Assembly: GCF_000255655.1 (NCBI RefSeq) | Contig: NZ_JH636435.1 | Location: 2,573,095-2,637,094 of the forward strand | Origin: Schlesneria paludicola DSM 18645 | Lineage (GTDB): Bacteria; Planctomycetota; Planctomycetia; Planctomycetales; Planctomycetaceae | Direction of reading: 5' to 3' | Length of the DNA stretch: 64,000 nt | Notes under the pieces: model-generated | Database searches by the model: none | What the model was told of the DNA's origin: nothing | The model's input: only the letters and a program-made list of their open reading frames with translations | In this document: positions 1 through 8,285 of the stretch, one piece after another | Layout: every line of letters begins with the position of its first letter | How positions within the stretch are numbered: position 1 is the stretch's first letter | Program-made: the position numbers and the translations under genes

Positions 1-2
1 CG

Positions 3-299
3 GATCTGCTGATCGTCGACGACATGGGGATGAAGCAGTTACCCAAGCGATCAGGTGAGTACCTGTTCGAGATCATCATGCGGCGACACGAGCTTCGCTC
101 CACGATGATGACCAGCAACAGACCCTTGGACGATTGGGGCCAATTGATCGGCGACGTTCCCAGCGCAACTGCCATCTTGGATCGCTTCCTGCATCGAGCG
201 GAAGTCGTGCAAATCACCGGCAAGAGTTATCGTTTAGAGAAATCGAAAAAAAGTTCAAACGATACCAAAGCGCCCACCGGGTCCAAAGCCGAAGAATAG
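3..299 (+). CDS. istB: IS21-family helper ATPase IstB, C-terminal part
   Basis: The reading frame is open from the window edge, so the N-terminus lies outside the window. The first residues read DLLIVDDMG, which is the Walker B strand of the IstB/DnaC-like AAA+ ATPases. They are followed by the usual KRSGEYLFEII segment and the TSNRP sensor. IstB assists the IstA transposase of IS21-type insertion sequences in target selection. The tail after about residue 80 (K/S/N-rich, ending GSKAEE) is variable in the family. The repeated sequence just downstream fits the right end of the same element. istA and the Walker A motif should lie to the left, outside the window. Confidence 0.9.
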   Translation, partial: DLLIVDDMGMKQLPKRSGEYLFEIIMRRHELRSTMMTSNRPLDDWGQLIGDVPSATAILDRFLHRAEVVQITGKSYRLEKSKKSSNDTKAPTGSKAEE

Positions 300-304
300 A
301 AGGG

Positions 305-389
305 CAAACAGTACCATTAAAGACATCAACCGATAAATGGTACCGTTTGAAGTGCAAACGAGTGGTACTGTTTCAAGCGCCAATTGACA
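305..389. repeat. Repeated right end of the IS21-type element
   Basis: Right after istB a 14-base motif of the form TGGTACNGTTTNAA occurs twice in direct orientation (338-351 and 363-376), with an inverted relative at about 306-320. IS21-family ends are known to carry multiple short repeats that bind IstA. The outer boundary near 389 (…caattgaca) is a guess, because the left end is not in the window. Confidence 0.55.
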
Positions 390-479
390 AGCACGCAAGA
401 AACAGCGTCACCATGCCGACTTTGCGCTTCCACCCCCTCAAGAATTCCCACACAGCGATCTCCAGCCCTAAAGGTCACT

Positions 480-580
480 TAGCAGCCCGTTGACGTAACG
501 AGAACTGCCTCCGATCCGATGAAAAACCGCCATGACATCGTAAATGCCAAGATGCCTGCCCCCCGTACTTCAACAGACTA
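480..580 (-). repeat. Palindromic element A, copy A0 (diverged)
   Basis: A 101-bp element lying in reverse orientation, bounded by TA at both ends. Read on the minus strand it begins GTCTGTTGAAG and ends with the inverted counterpart CGTCAACGGGCTGC. Inside it has the family's GGGGGGCAGGCATCTTGGCA and GTCATGGCG blocks. It sits directly after the recognisable part of the ISAs1 transposase remnant. Confidence 0.7.
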
Positions 581-589
581 TTAGACAAC

Positions 590-1010
590 GCGTCTTGAGT
601 TTGGCAGACGCCACGAGAAGGGGCAATAGCCGTGACATCGTTGGATTTGGCGTCCGTCGCCACCTGCCCAAATGTTAATCGGGTGTCGCATGGCGTCGCC
701 GACACCAGATGCCGAGGATTCTTCCCCGCGGCTTTGTCGAAGCAGCCACGCCGCGTTTTTCCATCAATGATGCTTGCCGAGTTCCTGTCCGATGTCGTCC
801 AGGCACTGACTGATGCTGGCGGGGTGACCCACGTCGCATATAATGCCATTCAACGACTTTTAGTATCTCGCACACCCACGCGTACCGCTGCGCGAGCGAG
901 ATGTCGCCTATGGATTCACGAACCTGTCTTGACCGCTGGCGTGAGCTGCGCCACACAACTAGCTGACATCTCGCCTGGTTCAAATGTGCAGCGTCTTGTG
1001 GCTGCCCCAC
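590..1010 (-). pseudogene. Decayed ISAs1-family (DDE, H-repeat type) transposase remnant
   Basis: On the minus strand between about 850 and 600 the peptide reads IIDGKTRRGCFDKAAGK, followed by RHLVSA and GQVATDAKSNDVTAI. These match the hallmark IDGKTLRG…GQ.A.D.KSNEITAIP stretch of ISAs1-family transposases, which is the first catalytic Asp region. Upstream and downstream parts are out of frame or missing. The remnant is cut short where palindromic element A begins at 580. No intact start, DDE triad or terminal repeats can be recovered, so this is a fossil. Confidence 0.7.
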
Positions 1011-1142
1011 CCCGCGACAGGCGAATCATGACAAGCGTTCCTTTATCAGCAGAATCATTTCAATCACACTGAGCAAAAGAAAACACTTCTTGAATCGAAT
1101 TTCAATCGATACGATGAAGCTGCTGTGCTCCATGGTACACCT

Positions 1143-4100
1143 CTACCGAATCCAATCTTTGCCTTCCCCCGTGATTACAAATTCGTGGATCGGGGCTGTG
1201 AACTCATTCCACATCTGGTCTCGCATAAAGACGATCCCTCCAAGATCGTGAATGTCATCCCAGATAATCAGCATCCGATCCAGTGGCTTCTTTACGATTT
1301 CCCGAAATGCAGCGAGCCGACTTGCCAACATAGATCGAACATTGTCAGGTACACGATTTGCTATCGACGTGTCCGGAAATGCAAACATTCCTTCTGATTG
1401 ATTGATATCAAACCATCCAGATAAAAGCGTATCCAGCAATGAATTATCAACAAATTGGCGAGCATGTGCCAAAACAGCAGCACAATAGAGTGCTGTTGCC
1501 GCCACCTGTGCCCATAGCCTTATAAACCGCTTCCGAAACTGGGAAGCGTCCTCACCAACTGAGTAATCAATTCCGAAGCGGATACCCAATACCGCGAGAC
1601 GCACACGTCGCACAAGTTCGCCCACTTTTCTTGCTGTCCAAGCGTCACCATCCTCGTCAGGAGACGTTTCCATTCGTTCCTTCGCCATCTTTGCTTTGTA
1701 TGTAACTTCATCAGCAATCGTAGCGATTCTTCGCATATGGTAGTGCACCTGAGTCATATGAAACAGTCGCCACAGCAGGATCATACGCGGCCCCTGAACC
1801 AACCGGGATAAAGACCTGGTGAGGTAGCCAGAAGCTGTCTGCAGCTTTGCCTGGGACCTTCTGACCATCTTTTCACCATAATCCCACCCTTTGCGGTAGA
1901 GCCACGCGACTTCATGGTCGCTACCAGCAAGGCCGACTTCAGCACAACACAAATCCGAAATTGCCAGTAGTGCAGAATTTTCGATTCCGATTCCATGCTT
2001 TGCGTACGCAAGATCTCGATAGGCGGCCGTGAGATGCTCGCGGGACCTTCTCATCAGACTGGCAGCCTTTTCGAATGATGTCGCGATTTCAGTCCCGTTC
2101 AATGCATTGTCAATCCTCGCGAGCTCAACTTCGATTCTCGCACTACTTGACAATAGTTTTGCGATGAACAAATTCGTTCGGCCTAGTTGAATCTGAAAAA
2201 GAGATCGATAAGGAATAAACAGCCCACGATCCGCCGTCGGCTCGAGCAGCGGATTTCGCATATTATCTCCTATTGTTCTGTTCTCCTCTCTCGCTTCTTC
2301 GATCGCTGAAACGAGATGCATGATTACTTCATTCAAGCTGGCGATGCGTTTTTCGTTCGCGCGCACTTCATCTTGATCTCTATTCCTCACTTCCAACAAA
2401 CGGCTTTGATCGATGTTTAATTGAAGCACAGGCAGTCCAAAAGATGAAAATGATCCATCAGTCACAAAAAAAGGCGCGAGCGCTGCTTCCGCTTCCAAGT
2501 AGAATGCACGCAATCTCGCTTCGGATCCCTGCCCCCAAAGCCGCTTATTCCGACGCAACTTCATGGCCTGTGCCGTGATCGTCGTGCTCAACTGCTTAAA
2601 CTTATGCTCACCTCGAGTTCCCGGAATCGTGTCTCCTCGACAGTTACAGGCCCATAGCCGCGCAACCGATCGATTTAGTTCCCAGTGGCGTGCATCACTT
2701 TTACTTTGGTCTAACCCAGAAAACAGCCATTCGTGATCGACAATCTTCAGGTAACTTGCATGAGCATACATGCCACGGAATAGCGTGTTTTTGATGGCAT
2801 CGACAAGGCCTCGGCGAATCTGAGTCACTTCATTCTTTGATTCAGCAATTTGAAGATTCTTTTTTGCAATAACGCTGCGCTTGTCGCGCGCTGTAAATAA
2901 ACCTTTAACCAGGCCCGCGTGCAATGCACTGGTCCTATCATTCGCATTGCGTTTCTCTAGGGGAATGGAAGACTCACCCAAATTGTAATCGAGTAGATTT
3001 TCGCACCATGTCACGACCTGCTCGGGTGGTAGCGCTTGCCTGATATAGGATTCACTTCGTACCCAAGTTTCCGTCAGTCCCTGAACGCATCTTCCGCGAA
3101 TCGCCCGCACCGAGCGTTGAACAGTCGACTGTAGCTTCGGGCCATATTGCACACTCCGTGCAACATCCGCGATGGAGGCGAAGAATTCTTTCCAGTCTGA
3201 TCCATCAGCGTAAAAGGCAAGTATTCCAGTAGGTTCGGATTTACATCCTGCAGCATGATCGTCGACGTTGCAATCTGCGAATAGCGGATGGATCGTATGA
3301 GCGGCGGTCACAGTGGAAGCGAATTGAGGATCAAATGACATCGCCTGTAATTGTGCCAGGTAGCGCAATGTTGACATTCGATGATAAACGTATTCCATGA
3401 AAAAAAAGGGATCTCGAGATGGAAGAAACTGGTTTAAGTAATAATTGCGAGCAATTCGATCATGGATGATCGCCGCCATTACGATTTGGAGGAAGGCACG
3501 GGGGTGCTCATCTCGTTTTGACAGCTGCCCTTCTGTCGTGAATCGGGTGTTGAAGTCGTAAATCCAATCGCGTGCGGGCCTGTCTAACCATAGACCATCT
3601 TCTTTCGTCCACGACATCCAATGAGGACATTTCGAAGCATCTTTAAGACGTAAAGTGATCTGAGTGACGTGGCCGTTGGGCTTGGACACATCGGCCGATG
3701 CATAACTCGCTTGTCGGAATATGTCACTCACTAAATGTTTGATGCCCAATTTCGTACGCGTACGTCGATGAAAGGCGAGTACCGCCGTTACCATGACCGC
3801 GACGGTAAGCCCCTGGGTTGGTGATATGCCGCTCTTTGCGGACTCGATCTCTGATGCAACAGCGTCATTCTCAGACCGGCCAACGAGACTAAAATCGCGG
3901 AGAGCAGCTGGTGAGTAGAATGGTGCCTTGAGCTCTTCCATGGTCACGACTTGTTCCTTTTCGGTCGCTTCACAGAGACTACGGTCCGAATCAAGCTTCG
4001 GCACATGGAGGAGCACCTTAGGGATGCGTCTCGACCGATTCAGCCAGTCATTGAGGGAGTGTTGAAGACCTTTTTGAGAAGCACGCTCTAAGTCCTCGCG

Positions 4101-5921
4101 GCAATGTCGCCCATATGCCATTTCGTGGGCAAGTACGACAAAAGAATCGCCCAGAGTCCAATCACCGGATACTTTGCGAGTAATGTGCAAGAGAAACTCG
4201 ATCAGCAGGCGAAACCTTGCTCTGTCTTTCGGCGAGAACTCGCGCGTGACTCCGTGATGAGTCGTCGGCCTAAAGGGAAATGCATCAATGCCGGAAATGC
4301 AAAGTGCATATCGACTTCGACGAAGCGCGTTTACAACTCGATCGGCAGCGCTGATTGCATACGAACAGGAATCATTTCCACTATCTTGTTCAGAAATGCC
4401 GCCGGAAGTGACAAATGGCGGCAGAGCCGTGTCGCCCCTCCTGATCTGATCCACAATCTCGGCAGCCACTTGTTCTAACGTATGATGCTCCTCCAAGTCG
4501 ACATGAACGATCGTATAACCTTGTGGCACTTCGGCAAGTGCGTATAGGAAGTCCCTGCTGGTCGACGGAAAGTCCTTAGCGACAGCGCGGGGAATGGCAG
4601 AAAAGATTGTTATCGGGCGTTTATGAACTTCGTACTGCGACTTGCCATTCTGACCGCTCTGCGGGATTGTGGGCCGATCGATGTGAGCGACGTAAGGAGC
4701 GGTTGAATTCGGCAATCTTTCTGTTAGTTCTTCGAAGAGCCGTTGAAAGGAGCGCCCAAGGTCATAAGTTGCATAGTGGGAAAGTCTTCTGCGGTCACGT
4801 AGACTTGCCGGCACATCGTCACGCTTCGAGTGATGCATCCAAACGGCCGTCGCATCAGAGACGTCATTCATCACATCACTGACTAGGTCAACGAGGCGCC
4901 TGTCACTTCCACTGCATCCGATCACCAGTAAAAGCGGATTCTCGCCGATGAGTTGCAGAAACTGCTGTTTGTACCGATCAGAAACGCGATAGTCGACTCG
5001 TTCATCGACAAGGATATTATGAGTGCTTCCATGCATCTTGATCACAGATACAGAATCGTCAAGATGATGCCGCGAAGGCAATTCGGTACCGTGCTCCATT
5101 GCAAAAACACGATGAGACACGTTCTCGCGAGCGAGTGCGGTTTCAATGAAGGGATCGAAATTGAACGTGAAGAGAGCGCGTATGCGAAGCAAGTGTGATA
5201 GATGAGCCAACATTGTATGTGTCGAGCCCGGTGCCCGGTTGCGAGCGAGACGAGAGAACAGCGCATCAACAAGCTCCGGATGATACCACGTAACATGGCG
5301 AAGCAGCGGCTTCCAGTCGCCAACGACCTGATAGCGGAAGCTTTGTATGTCCGAGGGTTCCTGTAACGACTCCAGGAGCTTTGCCCGAAGCGACGATGAA
5401 ATGCGATTTGCCTTGAATGCGGACTCGATCGCTGTCGCCGTGTTTCGAATGGAGTTGCTCAGATACCGATCAAGATGCCAGTAACCACCGGGGTTGATCT
5501 TTTGCGCCAGCGCGTCAAGTGCGTGACTCAGCGCCGCATCCATCAAACCGCGTGAGCCACGCCGAGGATCGATTTCCCATTCCTTTCTTGGCGATGCCTT
5601 TGCATCCATTTCGCCAATGCGTGCTCGCAGATCTGCATTGAGCTGAAATCGATCCGGCCACCCAAAAATGGAAATGAATTCATCTGGGCGTTCAGCAAAT
5701 AGCTTCACTTGTGTCCGAAACAAAGACTCGGACGCGGACGGCGGAAGATAGAGCTTGTGCGTCAGATAGCAACTTAACTTTGCAATGTAGCGAACAATCG
5801 AAGCAAGCGGTGGAAATCCAGAGTCAGCTGACGCGCCCGCTCCAATAATTGGAACAATGGGGCGTCCATTCCTCCAGGCGATCTTAATGACATTAAAGAA
5901 GTCTTCGTCGTCGATGCGCAT
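1143..5921 (-). CDS. Large SIR2-domain protein, SIR2-STAND-like, putative anti-phage defence
   Basis: This is a 1592-residue protein. Residues ~20-400 form a SIR2-like NAD-binding fold: GAGAS (27-31), TFNFD (252-256, the TxNxD element), KMHGS with candidate catalytic His297, and IGCSGSD (334-340). Residues ~433-650 look like a P-loop-type alpha/beta domain with a strand and acidic turn (YALCISGIDAF, 538-548), but no GxxxxGK[ST] motif is visible. The remaining ~900 residues are mostly helical and poorly conserved to the eye, possibly a TPR-like sensor. In known systems such as DSR and Avs5/SIR2-STAND, an N-terminal SIR2 depletes NAD after phage sensing. That role is inferred here. The gene stands alone next to transposon debris. 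Start ATG at 5921; no strong ribosome binding site is visible. Confidence 0.8.
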   Translation of the reverse strand: MRIDDEDFFNVIKIAWRNGRPIVPIIGAGASADSGFPPLASIVRYIAKLSCYLTHKLYLPPSASESLFRTQVKLFAERPDEFISIFGWPDRFQLNADLRARIGEMDAKASPRKEWEIDPRRGSRGLMDAALSHALDALAQKINPGGYWHLDRYLSNSIRNTATAIESAFKANRISSSLRAKLLESLQEPSDIQSFRYQVVGDWKPLLRHVTWYHPELVDALFSRLARNRAPGSTHTMLAHLSHLLRIRALFTFNFDPFIETALARENVSHRVFAMEHGTELPSRHHLDDSVSVIKMHGSTHNILVDERVDYRVSDRYKQQFLQLIGENPLLLVIGCSGSDRRLVDLVSDVMNDVSDATAVWMHHSKRDDVPASLRDRRRLSHYATYDLGRSFQRLFEELTERLPNSTAPYVAHIDRPTIPQSGQNGKSQYEVHKRPITIFSAIPRAVAKDFPSTSRDFLYALAEVPQGYTIVHVDLEEHHTLEQVAAEIVDQIRRGDTALPPFVTSGGISEQDSGNDSCSYAISAADRVVNALRRSRYALCISGIDAFPFRPTTHHGVTREFSPKDRARFRLLIEFLLHITRKVSGDWTLGDSFVVLAHEMAYGRHCREDLERASQKGLQHSLNDWLNRSRRIPKVLLHVPKLDSDRSLCEATEKEQVVTMEELKAPFYSPAALRDFSLVGRSENDAVASEIESAKSGISPTQGLTVAVMVTAVLAFHRRTRTKLGIKHLVSDIFRQASYASADVSKPNGHVTQITLRLKDASKCPHWMSWTKEDGLWLDRPARDWIYDFNTRFTTEGQLSKRDEHPRAFLQIVMAAIIHDRIARNYYLNQFLPSRDPFFFMEYVYHRMSTLRYLAQLQAMSFDPQFASTVTAAHTIHPLFADCNVDDHAAGCKSEPTGILAFYADGSDWKEFFASIADVARSVQYGPKLQSTVQRSVRAIRGRCVQGLTETWVRSESYIRQALPPEQVVTWCENLLDYNLGESSIPLEKRNANDRTSALHAGLVKGLFTARDKRSVIAKKNLQIAESKNEVTQIRRGLVDAIKNTLFRGMYAHASYLKIVDHEWLFSGLDQSKSDARHWELNRSVARLWACNCRGDTIPGTRGEHKFKQLSTTITAQAMKLRRNKRLWGQGSEARLRAFYLEAEAALAPFFVTDGSFSSFGLPVLQLNIDQSRLLEVRNRDQDEVRANEKRIASLNEVIMHLVSAIEEAREENRTIGDNMRNPLLEPTADRGLFIPYRSLFQIQLGRTNLFIAKLLSSSARIEVELARIDNALNGTEIATSFEKAASLMRRSREHLTAAYRDLAYAKHGIGIENSALLAISDLCCAEVGLAGSDHEVAWLYRKGWDYGEKMVRRSQAKLQTASGYLTRSLSRLVQGPRMILLWRLFHMTQVHYHMRRIATIADEVTYKAKMAKERMETSPDEDGDAWTARKVGELVRRVRLAVLGIRFGIDYSVGEDASQFRKRFIRLWAQVAATALYCAAVLAHARQFVDNSLLDTLLSGWFDINQSEGMFAFPDTSIANRVPDNVRSMLASRLAAFREIVKKPLDRMLIIWDDIHDLGGIVFMRDQMWNEFTAPIHEFVITGEGKDWIR

Positions 5922-6903
5922 GAGTTGCTAGCCATCAATAAGTGTAAGTCACATGCATGAAAACAGATGCGACGAAACGAATCTCGCAACTGTGCCGCAA
6001 ACACGTCGCGCAAGAAAATGAACAAACATACACATCGTGTTAAAAACATACCCTCAAACCGCATCAAAAACAACTCAACACTGCACGCATGTTCCATAAA
6101 TCCACAACTCGCTTGATACACATCACCACGAGCACGCCCGAGCCTCTGAGAACGGGGAATGAACAAGATGTCAGGAACCTTTGTTATTCGGTGACGTGCA
6201 TGCCGACGTTGTCGCATCTCGCCTTCTTCGACCAATCCACCCTCAAGATCATGGATGCCGCCGGGATCTTCCAGCTTCCGTAAGGAATGTTTCCGATCGT
6301 GCTTGTGGTCTTTGACTCCGCCGGGTGTGCCGCTGGACGCGTTCGTCACGTTTGCCATGGCTGTTACCGCGCCCCACATCCTGCGCCACCGGGCTCCCGA
6401 CCACGCGCCAAGCGAAAGCGTAGGGTGAACCGCAGCCCTCAATCACGCTCGGTGTGAGGTGAGTTTCCTCGCTTTGGGGAGCGCTCTCGTTCCTTTTTTC
6501 GAACATCGTCGACTTTCCAGCAGTGTTCTGGGTGATTTTTTAAGCCAGACATCAGGAAAGGAGCCGGCGGCAATTCTGCAGCAATACGAATCACTTGAGA
6601 CCGAGAAAGCAACTCGACGAATCACACGCGATAGCCTTATAAGCCATTGACGCCATTTGTGCTTAGCAAGCGAGCCTTGTCGCTCGCCAGCCCTCATAGC
6701 AGCCTGTTGAAATCAGGGGGCAGGCACCTTGGCGTTGACAATGTCATGGCGTTTTAAGCTCGCCAGGGCCAGACCCATCACTTCAACAGACTGTTAGGCA
6801 GTGGATTCGTGTTTCTGATACCCTCGAGTTGAAAATGCACAATAATACGCTACCCTCAAGGCGACTGAATCATTTACAACCACGCAAGATTAAGAAGACA
6901 GCC
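5922..6903. other. Gap of about 980 bp with repeats and no convincing gene
   Basis: Short open frames on the minus strand (about 5774-6697) have no recognisable motif and partly overlap the SIR2 start. The stretch holds a small hairpin (GCGAGC/GCTCGC, 6670-6687) and palindromic element A (6697-6796). It could contain decayed genes, but none can be named. Confidence 0.5.
6697..6796 (+). repeat. Palindromic element A, copy A1
   Basis: A 100-bp copy bounded by TA at 6697-6698 and 6795-6796. The left end is GCAGCCTGTTGAA and the right end CTTCAACAGACTGT is its imperfect inverse. The interior carries GGGGGCAGGCACCTTGGCG and GTCATGGCGTTTT. It lies 107 bp upstream of the DUF1559 start. Confidence 0.85.
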
Positions 6904-8031
6904 ATGCATCAAAAACACACACCAAGACGTCGGGGAGTCACGATCGTCGAAGTGTTGGTCGTGATTGGGATCATCGCACTTCTGGTCGCGCTGATCCTGC
7001 CTGCGGTTCAATCATCAAGGTCGGCCGCAAGAAAGGTTAGCTGCAGCAACAACCTGCGGCAGATTGGGCTCGCTCTTCAGAACTATCACGATCAGTTCAG
7101 CGTCTTTCCGCCGGCGGCGGTTTGGGCGGGGCCGCCGGGTGAGCCATTGGCGCGCAATCGAATTCCCATTGGAGTCATCGATCGAATCGCGCTTGGACTG
7201 ACATCCAGGGATGCTGATCGTCTTCATGCGAATTGGTTGATCATGCTGCTGCCTTCATTGGGGGAATCAGCGGTGTGGAACTCATTCAACTCAAATCTGC
7301 TCGTTGCAGACACGGCAAACGCAGCCGTTTGCTCGACTCCCATTGCGATCCTTAAGTGTCCTGACGATCCTTTCAATTCGACGCCGTATTCTCGCGGTCA
7401 GTTCATGGGGGCGGAGAAAACTTATGCTCGGGGCAACTATGCGATGAATATGGGACCGGGGCGGTACTGCATCCACGAAATGGATCCGAAATGTGTTGAT
7501 GGATTTCACGTGGATGATCCTGATTTGGCAAACAAAAACTCAGTGCTGTGGGGCAGTGGGGCAGGGGGGGTCAACAAATCATTCAGCCTTAAGGATTGTA
7601 CGGGCGGGGCCTCGAACTTCGTCCTCGTGGACGAGATTCGCGCTGGAGTGGCGCCAACGGACTCTCGCGGTTCATGGGCGCTCGGCTTCATTGGGTCGAG
7701 CCTCACAGCTCGCCACGGCTTGTTGAGCGAAGGAGACAACGGACCGAACAACCAAAACCCCGAGGTCGAGCAAATCGTCGGATGCAGAAAAACAATCGCA
7801 GCTCTCGGTGCGGACAAACTCGAAAAGCTGCGAATGCCCTGCCGACTCCAGGGCCAACCGGGTGATCCCGAGATGAATGGTCAGGCCACCTCACGCAGCA
7901 TGCATCCAGCGGGTGTGAATGTTCTCGCGGCGGACGGATCAGTCCATTTTGTTGCGGATACAGTCAACCCGGATGTTTGGTTCTATATGCACAATCGTGA
8001 ACCCGCCAAGGGGTTTAGTGCCGGATTCTGA
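6904..8031 (+). CDS. DUF1559 pseudopilin-like protein
   Basis: The N-terminus is basic ([11 protein letters not shown]), followed by [19 protein letters not shown], a type IV prepilin-like cleavage site and hydrophobic helix. The family signature [25 protein letters not shown] comes next. The C-terminus has the usual [18 protein letters not shown] box. DUF1559 proteins are a large planctomycete-specific expansion of secreted, probably surface-exposed proteins whose exact role is unknown. The frame is open from 6829, but the ATG at 6904 gives a normal prepilin leader. The Glu expected at position 5 after cleavage is present (VEVL). It is a single-gene unit, with repeat A1 before it and a mosaic repeat after it. 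Confidence 0.93.
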   Translation: MHQKHTPRRRGVTIVEVLVVIGIIALLVALILPAVQSSRSAARKVSCSNNLRQIGLALQNYHDQFSVFPPAAVWAGPPGEPLARNRIPIGVIDRIALGLTSRDADRLHANWLIMLLPSLGESAVWNSFNSNLLVADTANAAVCSTPIAILKCPDDPFNSTPYSRGQFMGAEKTYARGNYAMNMGPGRYCIHEMDPKCVDGFHVDDPDLANKNSVLWGSGAGGVNKSFSLKDCTGGASNFVLVDEIRAGVAPTDSRGSWALGFIGSSLTARHGLLSEGDNGPNNQNPEVEQIVGCRKTIAALGADKLEKLRMPCRLQGQPGDPEMNGQATSRSMHPAGVNVLAADGSVHFVADTVNPDVWFYMHNREPAKGFSAGF

Positions 8032-8049
8032 AGAGTGTGTGGTAAGAAT

Positions 8050-8208
8050 TTCACAGCCCGAAGAGAGGGGGACAGGCACATTGGCGCTGACGATGTCATG
8101 GCGTTTTTTAAGCTGGCCGGAGCCAGCCCCCGTTACTTCAACAGACTGCTAGGTTAAGCCTTCCCTTGATCGCGGGAAAATGAGCCAGTCCCCGGCCTGT
8201 GAACGGTT
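8050..8208 (+). repeat. Mosaic of palindromic elements B and A
   Basis: Three segments follow one another: the left part of element B (about 8050-8080, ttcacagcccg…gggggacaggcac), the right part of element A (about 8081-8151, ending in TA), and the right part of element B (8152-8208, ending CTGTGAACGGTT). The order is explained by A having inserted at a TA in the middle of B, followed by deletion between the GGGGGACAGGCAC blocks that A and B share. Confidence 0.75.
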
Positions 8209-8285
8209 GCGTGTTTGCTCGACGAGTGATTCCTGATCCGCGCAGCGAAACGACTGTCTAACACCAAGATGCGGTCTCCCAAAAC

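Noticed and set aside
5774-6442. 222-residue open frame on the minus strand
   Set aside because: Overlaps the start of the SIR2 gene, no motif, no ribosome binding site, odd His/Arg/Cys composition.
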